64,000 bases of DNA from Oreohelix idahoensis (Eukaryota; Mollusca; Gastropoda; Stylommatophora; Oreohelicidae): assembly GCA_024509875.1 (NCBI GenBank), contig JAMPIV010017770.1, forward strand, positions 92,001 through 156,000, read 5' to 3'. Below are positions 35,005 to 45,978 of the stretch, in pieces. How positions within the stretch are numbered: position 1 is the first letter of the stretch; every line of letters starts with the position of its first letter. Position numbers and translations under genes: made by a program. The notes under the pieces are model-generated. The model saw only the letters and a list, made by a program, of their open reading frames with translations, was not told the origin of the DNA and did not search any database.

Positions 35005-36890
35005 GGGGAGCAAAGAATAGTAACACTGTCCCCTGCCAAGCATGTCGTAGAAGGCGACTAAGGAGGGTTGGGCATGGGGCCGGTTACCCCATCCTGTAAA
35101 AAAAATTTAAACCACAAAAAACTTCAACAAATATGGACAAGTATGAGAGAACTGTATAGCGGCACAAAGAAGCTAACAGGGAAATACAAGCAAACAAGTT
35201 GCCTCATAAAAGATAGGAATGGGAAACTGCTCAGCAATGTGCAAGAGCGGATGAAGAGGTGGACAGAATGTTTTGGGGACCTTCTCGGTAGGCCAGCTCC
35301 GCAGGGCCCGCCGGGCGTCCAGCCGGCGGAGGAGGAGCTGCAGATTGGCGGTGAAAGACCGGCGGGGGAGGAAATAGAGAGAGCCATGGGGCTTCTGGGA
35401 GATGGAGGGGCGTCTGGACCTGGTGGCATTCCGGCGGAGGCCGTCGGGGCAGATGTCGACACGGCTGCGGAGATGTTGTATAGGTTACTTGGTAGGGTCT
35501 GGGAGGGGGAGGGGATGCCGGCGGAGTGGAGGGAGGGATATCTGGTTGGGTTGCCTGGGAGGGGAAGTCTACAGGAGTGCACAAATTGTAGAGGAATGGT
35601 GTTGCTATCAGTGCCGGGGGAGGTGTTGAACAGGATTGTCCTTGAGAGATTAAAGGAGTCCATGGACAGGAGGTTGAGAGATGGGCGGGCGGGTTTTCGA
35701 CGGGACAGATCATGTGCGGACCAGATGGCCACTTTGAGAGTGGTAGTTGAACGGGGTCTGGAATGGAGTTCACCACTGTACATCGGATTTGTGGACTGCG
35801 AAGGGGCATTTGACGGTGTGGACAGGGAGTCACTTTGGAGATTGATGGGGCATTGTGGAGTTCCCCTGAAAATCATTAATTTAATAAAGAAAACCTATGG
35901 GGACATGACGTGCGGAGTTCTTCGTGAGGGACAGCTTACAGGGCCGTTTGGGATAGGGGCAGGAGTGCGACAGGGATGCCTCTTGTCTCCATTTCTTTTC
36001 TTGCTGGCAATGGATTGGGTTGTGAGATCATCGACGGCACACAACAGAAATGGAGTCCGGTGGACTCTGACTGGGCAGTTGGATGGTCTGGATTTTGCTG
36101 ATGGTTTGGCTCTCCTGTCCCATGGCCGTGGTCAGATGCAGGACAGGTTGAGGGCACTCGATGGGAGGTCACAGCGGTTGGGTCTGAAGGTGCACAGGGA
36201 GGGGACAAGAATGGTGAGAATAAATGCAGGTAGTGAGGGCAGGGTTGAGCTTGGGGAAACGCCAATGCAGGATGTGGAGTCGTGCACATGTCTTGGCAGT
36301 GGTATAGACGGAGTTGGAGGGACGGACAGCGATGTCAAAATAAGAGTACAGAAGGCAAGAGGGGCTTTCATTGCATTGGGAAATGTATGGAGATCAGGGG
36401 GGGTGGGATCCGGCACGAAAATGGGAATCTTCGGCTCAGGTGTGAGGTCGGTCCTGTTGTGTGGCTCGGAGACATGGGGGGCGGCAGGGACAGCAACCAG
36501 AGAGCTACAGACTTTCGTGGATGGGTGCTTGCGTAGAATGGAGGGATTGAAGTGGTGTGGCGGGCTTGCCAATGTGGGGCTGGTGACGGGGGCTGGACAG
36601 GTGCCGGTGGAGCAAGAGATGGGAGGAGGACGATGGCGATGGATAGGACACACACTGAGGAAACCTGTTGATAGCATTACAAGGCAGTCCTTGTTCTGGG
36701 GCCCCCGGGGCGGGAGAGGCAGAGGGGGACCAGGGGGTGCATGGAGGGGGGAGTTGGAGACGGAGGTGAAGGTGATGAGGAGAGCATGGAGAGAGCTTGA
36801 GATGATGGCACGTGACAGGAGGACTTGGCATGTGTTTGTTGAAGGCCTATGCTCCTTTGGGAGTGGAGGGTTATGAAATGAAAATGAAAT
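35005..36890 (+). mobile_element. LINE B, RT-only LINE copy nested in LINE A, A-poor and G-rich
   Basis: It starts with GGGGAGCAAAGAATAGTAAC at 35005, a 5' module that also heads SINE-4. After about 100 bases it passes directly into an RT-domain frame and ends with an (ATGAAATGAAA)-type tail. It lacks an endonuclease. LINE A coding resumes at once (WNFVSERIMVV), with GAAA on both sides as a possible short target duplication. From about 35290 to 36800 the plus strand is extremely G-rich and A-poor, unlike every neighbour. Confidence 0.85.
35068..36876 (+). pseudogene. LINE B reverse transcriptase, open 602-codon frame, active site lost
   Basis: The frame is open from 35068 (first ATG codon at 35074) to a stop at 36876. 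RT landmarks: GYLVGLPGRGSL, NCRGMVLLSVPGEVL, GRAGFRRDRSC, YIGFVDCEGAFDGVDRE, GAGVRQGCLLSPFLF, LDFADGLALLSH, then CLGSGIDGVGG, SVLLCGSETW, RWRWIGHTLRK and RREL-type C-terminal blocks. The normal (Y/F)ADD is FADG, with GGT at 36102-36104 where GAT or GAC is expected, so a catalytic Asp is missing. Compared with LINE F, many changes are Lys to Gly/Arg, Glu to Gly, Ile to Val/Met or Tyr to Cys, all explained by A-to-G. The long open frame need not mean function, because A-to-G changes destroy stop codons. Confidence 0.88.
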
Positions 36891-39147
36891 GAAATGGAAC
36901 TTTGTCTCGGAGCGCATTATGGTTGTAAAACTAAAAGAAGGAGAAACCATAGTCAACCTTGTCATAGTGTACGGGCCAAATGAGGATGTGAGAGCAGAGG
37001 TCAAGGAGGAATTCTTCGAGCTGCTTCAAAGGACAGTGGATGACTGCCTAGATGAAATTATCACGCTCGGAGATTTCAATGCCAGAGTTGGAAATGACCA
37101 TGCTAGATGGGGTGGAGATATCGAGAAGATACTTTTAATGATAATGGAAAGCGACTCCTTAGATTCTGCAGTGAACAGAATCTGATCATTACAAACACAC
37201 AGTTCCCCCATAAGCGTATACATGCTTACACTAGATGTGAACCAACAAAGAATAAGAAGTCAGTGATCGACTATGCAATAGTCAGGGGGAGCTAATTCAA
37301 GTATGTCCGGGATGCTAGGGTCTGGAGGGGGCCAGAGATTGGAAGTGATCACTACCTGGTGAACATCAAAAGAACAACTGAAAGAGTTGCTCAGCCTAGG
37401 AACTGCCTAACATCACGCAAGAAACCAAGTAAAGGAACAGGAGAAGTGAGCATTAAGACCTACAAGCTGAGAGAGCCAGAAATTAAGACCAGATATCAGG
37501 GGTTTATTGCTGCAGCGGTGAACAACACAGAAGAACAACCTGATGACTTGGAAACCTCTGGCTTAAATTCACGGGCATCATTAAGACAGCTGCTGCAGAA
37601 GCATGTGGTGGTCCGACTTGGGAACAAGAAACAGAGGACACCTTGGTGGACAGAAGAAGTTAAAGAGAAAATAAGAGAGAAGAAAATAGCTTGGAAACAA
37701 TACTTAGGAGCTAAAAACACAGCAGGAAAAACAGAGAAATATATAAAATATGTGATACTCAGAACAGAAGCAAAGAACAAGGTGCTAGCAGCAAAACAGA
37801 AGTCCTGGGAAGAATTTGGAGAAAAGCTAGAAAACGATGCTCAAGAAAACCAGAAATTGTTCTAGAAGACCCTAAAGAACATGATTAAGGAAAAACAGTG
37901 CCCTCTTAAATTTATAAAGGACAAGCAAGGCAAATTGCTTACTGCCCCGAAGGAAGTAATGGAAAGATGGAAAGAATATTTCTCAGAACTCCTTGATGGT
38001 GAGCAAGGTCAAGCATCAGACATGATAACCACTAGCACAGAAGAGAACACCAATGGTGGTGAAGATGACATAAAGATGGAAGAACTAAAGGCAGCACTGG
38101 AGAAAATCAAGATGGGCAAAGCAGCAGGGCATGATGGTATAACACCAGAAATGGTTAAGTACATGGGAGCATCAAGCAACCTATTATCTTAAGGGTCCTA
38201 CAGGCAGCGTGGTGCAACAAGAACATATCAAAGTATTGGGAGATTGCCATCATAACACCAATTTTCAAAAAGGGTGACAATCGACAATGTGGAAACCATA
38301 GAGGCATATCCCTTCTCAGTGTCCCTGGTAAAATCTACTCTATAATCCTAGAGCAGAGACTCAGATGCCTAGCTGAGCTACAATTGGATGAGGTCCAGTG
38401 TGGATTCCGAGCAAACAGAAGTACTCAAGAACTAATCTTCACACTCAGACAGCTGAGTGAAAAGGCTCTTGAGTATAAAAATGAGATCCATCTCTGTTTC
38501 ATAGATCTGGAAAAGGCGTTTGACAGGATCCCTTGAGAAAACTTTGGGACTGTTTGGCAAGGAAGACCATTTCAGCACCCCTGATTCATGCTATACAGAG
38601 CTTCTACAAGTCTTGCAGAAATTATGTGATGACAGCAAACCATAAGTCAGAAGAGTTCAGGACCACCACTGGTGTAAGACAAGGTGATATCCTATATACC
38701 GCTCCACCTGTGTCCCAGTCTTGACGTATGGATGCGAGTCATGGGCAATGACTACAACCCACAAAAGCCAGATCCAAACTTCAGAAATGAGGTATCTGAG
38801 GAAGGTGGTTGAAGTAACAAGAAGAGACATGGTCCGCAACCAGACTATACGTCAAGGCCTAAAAACGCAACCCCTGCAGACCCAAATAGAACAGTCCCAA
38901 CTAAGATGGTCTGGCCATGTCTGCAGAATGGGAGAAGATAGGCGACCATGATAAGCATTGGAATCTAAGAGCCAGGGATCCAGACCTCTAGGACGACACA
39001 GAGTCCGCTAGGAGGACAACATTAGACAATCTTTGAAGGACCGAAGACTAGAATGGAACCAGGTCAGGAGGAAGACAGCCGATAGGATTGTCTCGCGCTC
39101 TCTATTCCAAACCTCTACACCTCACGGTAGAAGGGGAAAGACCAAGT
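36891..39147 (+). pseudogene. LINE A endonuclease C-terminus, RT and C-terminal region, decayed
   Basis: Continues LINE A after LINE B. Endonuclease blocks: WNFVSERIMVV, LVIVYGPNED, ITLGDFNARVGN, TNTQFPHKRIHAYT, IGSDHYLV. Linker: TPWWTEEVKEKI. RT blocks: FIKDKQGKLL, MGKAAGHDGITPEMVKYM, then with stops and frame changes a HRGISLLSV-like stretch, CGFRANRST, CFIDLEKAFDRIP, and TGVRQGDI. An internal deletion near 38690 removes the YADD region and joins directly to LTYGCESWAM, then LRWSGHVCRMGE. Endonuclease active-site motifs are present; the RT is not functional. Confidence 0.88.
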
Positions 39148-39320
39148 AAGACGAAGTAAATCCACAAGTTGGAAAAAAACCAGAAGATGAAGTAAACCCA
39201 CAAGTAGAAGAAAACACAGAAGAAAACGTAAATTCACAAGACAAAGTAAGCTCAGAAGACAAAGTAAACCGAGACGACGAAGAAAACCTTGTACTGTTGC
39301 ACGCTGTAAAACTTTATTAA
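39148..39320 (+). pseudogene. Acidic EDEVN-repeat frame, right of LINE A
   Basis: After the target duplication the DEVNP frame continues for 56 codons with PEDEVNPQVEENTEEN, SQDKVSSEDKVNRDDEEN and a non-repeat end LVLLHAVKLY before TAA at 39318-39320. It is the same phase as 34505-34573, so LINE A split a single frame. The unique C-terminal residues argue mildly for a real exon end rather than pure satellite. Confidence 0.4.
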
Positions 39321-40944
39321 TACTCTTTATTTATACCCAGTAGATGCTTTACCAAGTAGAAAAAAATGCTAATATCATGTTTTATTGCCTTGGTTTTACT
39401 GGCACATATAACCGTCACTGATGTCTAATTACGTGAGAAAAATATCTATTTTGAAATGTTAACAAAGCTATTATTTATTTTATTTTTAAAATTAATATTA
39501 TTTTGTATTATATTGTATATTAGCATTAAGTAAACTGAAATATGGCAAAGGGTAGGGGAAAGAGACTGTCACGCTTGGCTAAGAAAGTTCTGGCACTCTG
39601 TCGGTTAAGATCGCCCCTAATTTAGTCTGGTCTTTTAGTCCCTCCCATTTCTTATTATTTTTGTCTCTTGACAGCGGTAGGTTGGGGAAACTGGCCTGTC
39701 ACTTTGTAATTGGACAGGTTAACTTCCTCTTTCTCTAACATGGGGTGAGCGGTGGAGTATCTTATGTCTTTTCATGTCTTATGTATGCCGGTTGGTATAA
39801 TTTGTAAGGCGTCCCGGGAATCTTTTGTTGCTGGTGGCGGTAACATTCCTAGAGTTTTTTGACACCAAGCTATGTATCTGCATGCTCTTTCTGGTAAACA
39901 GCGGAAGAGTTCCCTGAACTTTGAACGGGAGGAAGACGTAGCCTATCATGTGACCGTGCTTGGCTAGAAACTCTACGCCAGAATTTCGGTCCAGCTTTAG
40001 TATTGCTTTCATCCAGGAAACACTGGAAACCAAGTTCCCGGGGGCCTTGCGTCATTATTACGCATGCACCCTGTTTCCGGAGACTTCGACTCACAGGTGA
40101 GACGAACATCTGCAAGCCTTTGTCCCTTATAAATTGGGCAACCCACTTTGTCTAGCACTTAATGTCTCCAGGATTCTCTACTGTAGTGTGGGCGCTGTTC
40201 AATAACTGGTACTGACGACGAGCTACATTTTGGTGTTACTGCAATTCATTACATGTCGGTAATAGCACTTAATTAAATAGATAGTGGGTGGATTAGGAAC
40301 TTAGGCATAATCATCATCAGGGGCTAACGCGTATAGTATTAAGTTTTTGCTATCACCTTTCTTGACGGGAAAGTGAATAATTGTTAAGTTCGCTACATAC
40401 CACTAAACCATGAAGATGTTTCAACTAGTAACTTTTTGTTCGAAAGAAAGTGGGTGTGTGTTTATGTCATTTTTTCCTAAACAACAGTAAACCCAACTTA
40501 AAGTGCTGCTACGATTTCCTGTAAAGAACGTACCTAGTAATGTAAATAATTGTGCTATACTGATGACTCCTAAGAGTATATTGTCCAACCAACATAGAGG
40601 ATTACCAATGAGTACCTTTATAAGGTCTATTGTCATATGGCATATGTGTAAATATTGTTGTTATTTAGTGTGTATCAGCCCAGTGGTTGTAACCAGATAC
40701 GGGACATTGATTTAACGTTACTAATCTTGGAAGACGCCTCATTAGAGTGAAATAATTATCATGTAGGCCGTTGTATGGTGAGCTCACAGGGCAAAAGTTT
40801 GTTTACATGTCCAGTCCTTCAGCATCTTCGTAACATCTGTCAGAGGGGTACGCCTGGTGTATTTTCTCAATGTAGGCCTGCCTCGGCCACCTACGTTTTG
40901 CGTGGCTAGCGATTGGTCGATAAGAAGGAAAGGGGAGATGATTT
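39321..40944. other. Intergenic, nothing recognised
   Basis: About 1.6 kb without supported elements. I searched here for the missing 3' LTR of the Gmr1-like copy and did not see one. Confidence 0.45.
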
Positions 40945-41440
40945 TGATAGCTCTAATTTCGTAATCGTATGACTGAAGTGCAAGCGAAGCTCTGGCAGCT
41001 CTCTCATTTCGGAAACTCGCTGTATTGAGATACGACAGAGCTTTTTGATCCGTCTCCAAGGTAAATTTCGCTCCCATAAGATAACGTTGAAGTTTGGCGA
41101 AGCAAAACACAATCGCCGAAAGCTCCCTGTCGACAATGGGGTACTTTTGCTCTGTAGGCGTCAATTTCCTACTTATATATATAGGATTGGATGCATACAA
41201 CCTTCAAACTCTTGCATAAGTGTTCCACTGATTCCCGATCCCGAGGCGTCAACTCTGAGGGTAAAAGGAAATCGAGCGTCAGGTAATCTCAAAATTGGTG
41301 ATTTAGAGAAACAGATTTTCAATACATTTAAAGCAGCATCACAGGCATGGGACCAGACAATTTTGTTTGGCGAGTTCTTTCTTAACAACGAAGACAGAAC
41401 TGAGGTAATATCCGAAAATTTTAGCAAGAATTGTCTATAG
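40945..41440 (-). pseudogene. Gmr1-like copy 1 RNase H
   Basis: RNase H of the gypsy type: FTLRVDASGSGISGTLMQ (first Asp), LTPTEQKYPIVDREL (Glu block), LETDQKALSYL (Asp) and RNERAARASLALQSYDYEI. It ends at RAIK, where the second copy continues with an ADVLSR block; here unrelated sequence follows, so the element was truncated at this point. It degrades the RNA of RNA/DNA hybrids during cDNA synthesis. Confidence 0.88.
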
Positions 41441-42430
41441 AAACTCACTAAGCCTAACAGAATGCGAATCTGTTTCTTAGTTCTAGGAATTTCAAGATTT
41501 TAGAGATAGTTGAATCTTCAGGCTGAAGAAAACCACCTCCTACCTTATGACCAAGAAAAAAAATCCTATTCTTGTTTTAGAAGGTCTAGCAGTAAGATTA
41601 TGAAGACGCAAGGTATTCAACAACGACTGAATTCCAAGAACATGCTCTTCCCAAGATTGATGAAACAGACAAATATCATCAATATAAGTGAATAAATCCT
41701 CACGGTCAGAGAAAAGTTTGCGCATTATGCGAACAAATGTAGCAAGAGCGTTAACGAGACCGAACGACATAAAATTAAATTGAAACAATCCAAGAGGTGT
41801 AGCGAAAGCTGTATAAGGTTTAGCTTTGTCTGATAATGGCACCTGCCAATAGCCTTTTGACAAGTCATATTTAGTAAAGACAGTAGCTGTAGCTAATCTA
41901 TCCAGAAGAGAATCTAACAAAAGTAATGGTTCTGCGTCTTGGATAGTCACGGCTGAAATCTATGCAAATCCGAATAGATTTGTCTTTCTTCCTAATTAAG
42001 GCCATAGAAAAACTGTATGGAGAATGTGATGGAGCAATTATATTTAACTTTATCATCTCTCTTATTTCCTCCTATACCTGTGATTGCAAATGAATAGGTA
42101 TAGGATATGCTTTCAGTTTGATAGGTCTGAAATCTGTCAGCAGGATATCATGCTGAATGATATCTGTATGCCCAGGAACATCCGTGAGCACATCAGAAAA
42201 AGATTGTAGTAATTGAGAAATCTGCTCCTTCTGATGAGAAGCAAGAGTTGGCGCAACAGAAATATCTTTCCAACTCTCCGTAGCTAAAAGAGGTAAATTT
42301 GGTAAAGTTAAAAGTGGTTCAGTACCATCAGGTACGTCAGACAACTCTTCCTGTATTACCGCTAAGGAAGAGCGACGATCAATAGCCTCGTCGATAGCTT
42401 CAAAGACTGGTTTAAGAATAAAATTGCTGT
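41441..42430 (-). pseudogene. Gmr1-like copy 1 reverse transcriptase
   Basis: The N-terminal side (42430-42072) includes LLQSFSDVLTDVPG and DILLTDFRPIKLKAYPIP, the usual gypsy lead-in (HxI.T....R..PYR). After a stop and frameshifts come MALIRKKD and RICIDF, then KYDLSKGYWQVPL (catalytic Asp), FATPLGLFQFNFMSFGL, and TYIDDICLFHQSWEEH (Asp pair). A thumb and connection region follows with PSKTRIGF and SFYRQFLLKFSDI. Multiple frame changes disable it. Confidence 0.88.
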
Positions 42431-42479
42431 AACATGTTGATATGAAAAGATTTTTCCTTTCCATTGATAGACAAAATAT

Positions 42480-43485
42480 AGTCAACATCTGACAATTTAT
42501 CAATAATCGTATAAGGTCCTCTCCATGAAACCCGTCATTTATTGTCTTTATTTGGTAATAACACATATGCCTCATCAACTGTCCATAATTGGCGCCATTT
42601 TCTGTTTTGATTCACAAACAATCGAGCCTTTAATTTCGCCTTTTCTGACGCCTCCACTGCTATTTGGCATGCGTCGATAATTTTTTTCCTCAAATTAACA
42701 ACATATTGGTAAGAGGTTTGAACATCTTCATTCATGTCAGTTCCAACCAACAATAGTTTTAAAATGGACATAGGTTCTCTAGGTTTAGCACCAAAGACTA
42801 ACTCAAATAGCCCAAACCCGGCAAGTTCGTTGGGAATTTCCCTATATGCAAATAATATTGCAGGTAATACTCTATCCCAATCTTGTGGGTATTTAGTAGT
42901 AACCTTACCCAACATCTGCTTCAAACAACGATTGAGCCTTTAAATTTTACCATTTGAGGCCGCGTGATAGACCGAGCTAAGAGAACGGTCAATATCGAAC
43001 TCTTTCATCACCTGTTTCATTTCGTCAGAGACGAATTGAGTTCCCCTGTCTGATAAAATGTTTTCGGGAAAACCAAATCTACTAAAAATTAGAAATAGCG
43101 CATCAGCGACATCCACTGCTGATATGGTTTTAAGAGGAATTGCCTCTGGCCAGCGCGTGCACATATCGATGCAGGTCAGCACATATCGGTGACCTCTAGC
43201 TGACGGGACTGCTATTGGACCAATAAGGTCAATCACCATCTTTGCGAAAGGACGCAATGATGTATCTGATGCTTGGATAGGCGCATTATGTTTAGGTCTT
43301 TTTGTTGCCACGTCTTGGCAAACTTTGCATGTGCGGCAAAATGTTTTGACATCTTTTGTCACACCAGGCCACACAAAAAAATGAGACAAAACCCTCTGTT
43401 TTGTTCTAGCAATTCCCAAATGACCTGCACAATTAATATCGTGAGCATGTCGTAAAACGAATGGCCGAAAACTAGTTGGTACCAT
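42480..43485 (-). pseudogene. Gmr1-like copy 1 integrase with GPY/F module
   Basis: Zinc-binding HHCC: HAHDINCAGHLG and CRTCKVCQD. Core: MVIDLIGPI (first Asp), ILSDRGTQFVS (second Asp), then SNGKI followed by TAA at 42940-42942 where the catalytic Glu codon is expected (GKIE in relatives), then RLNRCLKQML in the same frame. The C-terminal part has PQDWDRVLPAILFAYRE and FELVFGAKPREP, a stop at about 42532, and then a GPY/F module, WRGPYTIIDKLSDVDYIL. The element lies upstream of the RT in translation order. Confidence 0.88.
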
Positions 43486-43506
43486 GATCTGTTTTTTAAC
43501 AGATGT

Positions 43507-44250
43507 AGAATCTTAAAAATTTCTAATTAAAATACCATTCTTTAAAGTGTAACAATGTTTAGAATTATCATCACCCACCACATCATCTGATTTTGCAACC
43601 TGAAAAAATTTCTTTAAGGAATCATCATCATTCTGTCTCTGAATGAAGGAATCCTTATCAATAAGTTCCACTTGTAGATTATCATCATTTTTCTCCTCAT
43701 TATTATTCTCTTCATTAGTCACCATCTCCTTAGTCTCACTCTCATCATTCATCACCTCATCTACAACATTATCGATTTGGTTCAGATTATGCATCTCAGC
43801 ACGAGCCTCAGCTCTGGTCGTGATAGCATTTGCACTGATCAGATGCTGTTGTTCCCATTTTTCGATATCTTTCTTAGTGCATTTACGAAGACCAGGAATA
43901 TTTCTCAAGGTTATTCCTGCGAAAGTATTATTAAACAGGCACATGCGAGTCCTTCCTGTAAAGTAAGGAGTATCCAAAAACACTTCCGCAGTTGGATAGT
44001 ATTCCACTGTGCCACCAAATGTAATGCATTTAACCTCCCTGCCTGTGTAATCCAACTGATCCACTAACGACCTACGCACAGCAATCGTTGTGTATCCTGT
44101 AACCTTGAGAAGTGACACATGTTGGTTGTTCACAAAACCTTTATTAAAGACTAGTGAACGTGTTCCATCATATGAGGACACAACTGGCAAAGGATGTCCA
44201 CACAGGAGCCTAGGTACTCCCTGTAGCTGAAACAAAGAATTACATTCAGA
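43507..44250 (-). pseudogene. Gmr1-like copy 1 protease region
   Basis: The segment LLKVTGYTTIAVRRSLV is the aspartic protease active-site region; relatives have DTG, here VTG (GTT codon at 44101-44103), so the catalytic Asp is lost. Downstream are VFLDTPYFTGRTRM and ITLRNIPG, matching the flap and the second conserved block. A long acidic tail (VNDESET, NNNEEKNDD) leads to the integrase. N-terminal Cys residues lie just before the LINE C insertion. Confidence 0.72.
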
Positions 44251-44259
44251 ACAATTAGT

Positions 44260-45969
44260 CATCATCATCATCAGCTGCCATCTCCACAACGAAGGTTGAC
44301 TGTAATGGATCTCCAACGTCTTCTGCCTCTTGTCTTGGTGGTGCACTCTGATAGACTCTTTCCTGTTCATCTCTTGATGTTATCTTCCCACTTATAGCGC
44401 TGTCTTCCCCTTGCACGTTTGCCTTCACCTCTCCCTTCTATTATGGTCTTCTGCAAGGTGTTATGCCTTTTTATGTGGCCACAGTATTTTAGCTGCCGAA
44501 CTTTAATTTCCCTCATTAGTTCTCTTTTCATACCTAGATTTTCTAGGACCTCCTTATTTGTTTTCTTCTCTGTCCATGAGATACGCCCCATTCTTCTATA
44601 TATCTACATTTCAAGAGCCTCAATTCTTTCTTCCAAATGCTTCTTCATCGTCCATGTTTCTGCACCATACAGAAATGCAGAATATATATAACACTTTATG
44701 ATTCTCAGTTTTAATTTGTGAGATAACTGTTTAGATGTCAGTATATGTTTCATGTTGTTGAATGTAGCTTTGGCCAATCCTATTCTCTTCCTGATTTCTG
44801 TTTCACATCTGCCATCTTCTGTTATTATATGACCAAGATATACGTAGTTTTTGACTTGTTCCAGGATTTTCTCATTTACGCTTATCTTTAATGTGGGTTT
44901 ATCGTCTGTTTTGCTAATTATCATAGTTTTTGTTTTTTCAGTATTAATGTCGAGTACATATTCATGACTTATACTGTTCACTTGGTTCACTAGTTCTTGT
45001 AACTCCTGTTCGCTTTCAGCTAACAACACGGTATCATCTGCATATCTAAGGTTGTTTATTGACCTTCCACTGATGTTCAGTCCTGGTATTTCCTGTATTT
45101 ATTTGAAAATGATTTCGGTGTATAGATTAAATAGGCAGGGGGACAGCAGACAACCTTGTCTGACACCTCTTTTTATGTCTATGTATGGTGAATAATTCCT
45201 TCCAGATCTTACTGTGGCAGTTTGCTCCCAATAAAGGTTACTGAGTATTCTTATATCTTTTCCATCAATACCTATGTCTTCGAGGCATTCAATTATTTTC
45301 TCATGATGGATTCTGTGTCAAAAGCCTTCTTATAGTCAATGAAGCACATGTACATACTTTTTTGGATCTCTGTATATTTTTCTGCTAATATTCTTAGGCA
45401 AAATATTCCCTCTCTTGTTCCACTGTTCCGTCTAAAACCAAACTGTTCTTCGTGGATTTCGCTGTCTACTTTACTTTTTATTCTTCCCTGTATGATTTTG
45501 AGCAGTATCTTAATTGCATGACTTATCAGGCTGATTGTTCTGAAGTCTGAACATTCTGTTGCATTAGGTTTTTTGGGCAATGTTATAAAAACTGATGTCT
45601 GCATATCGTGTGGTATATATCCTGTATTGTATATATCGTTGCATAGATCAGTGATTGTATCTATACCAATGCTCTCCAGGGCTTCTATCATTTCAATTTT
45701 TATGTTATCCGTGCCTGCTGATTTTCCTTTTTGTATCATATGTATGGCATTCTCTACTTCTGATCTGAGAATGTTTGGGCCTTCACTAGAATCTGGTGAT
45801 GGTTTTTTACCTCTGTTGTCCTCGAATAGTTCTTTTACGTATTCTGCCCATCTATTTGATATGTCTTTCTCATCAAGTAATATTACACCATTTTTGTTCT
45901 TGATACAGCTTCCTCCTTGTGCAAACCGCGACCTATTTGATAATTTCTTTATTTCTTCATGCAATAAAT
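44260..45969 (-). mobile_element. LINE C, RTE-like, 5'-truncated, inserted in the Gmr1-like element
   Basis: ACAATTAGT occurs at 44251-44259 and 45970-45978, a 9-bp target duplication. The 3' end at the low coordinate is a (GATGAT)-type tail. It splits the Gmr1-like polyprotein between the Asn-rich nucleocapsid and the protease, in the same orientation as the host element. Confidence 0.88.
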
Positions 45970-45973
45970 ACAA
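44267..45973 (-). pseudogene. LINE C reverse transcriptase and C-terminus
   Basis: 45973-45293 gives the RT start: SRFAQGGSCIKNKNG, GKSAGTDNIKIEMIEAL, SVFITLPKKPNATECSDFR, EEQFGFRRNSGTRE, CFIDYKKAFDT (catalytic Asp). A decayed stretch with stops follows, then LRYADDTVLLAESEQELQEL (Asp pair intact, near 45035), NYVYLGHIITEDG, YIYSAFLYGAETW, and QLKYCGHIKRHNT with the RARGRQRYKWEDNIKR end. Several frameshifts; inactive. Confidence 0.88.
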
Positions 45974-45978
45974 TTAGT

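Larger units (their letters stand above)
34574..39147 (+). mobile_element. LINE A, full-length RTE-like element with 17-bp target duplication
   Basis: AAGACGAAGTAAATCCA is present at 34557-34573 and again at 39148-39164, a perfect 17-base target site duplication. The 5' UTR starts CTCCGCCAAGGCCGGTCCC and the 3' end is CTACACCTCACGGTAGAAGG plus AAAGACCAAGTAAG. Endonuclease and RT motifs lie between. LINE B interrupts it at about 35005-36890. Internal deletions and many stops make it inactive, but both termini are preserved. Confidence 0.88.

Noticed and set aside
35124..37004. Long minus-strand open frames of 250 and 290 codons opposite LINE B
   Set aside because: Pro/Ser-rich frames are what the complement of G-rich, A-poor sequence gives; the RT motifs are on the plus strand.
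39540..40780. 3' LTR of Gmr1-like copy 1
   Set aside because: No match to the LTR start or internal blocks was seen, and the RNase H coding breaks off at about 40945.
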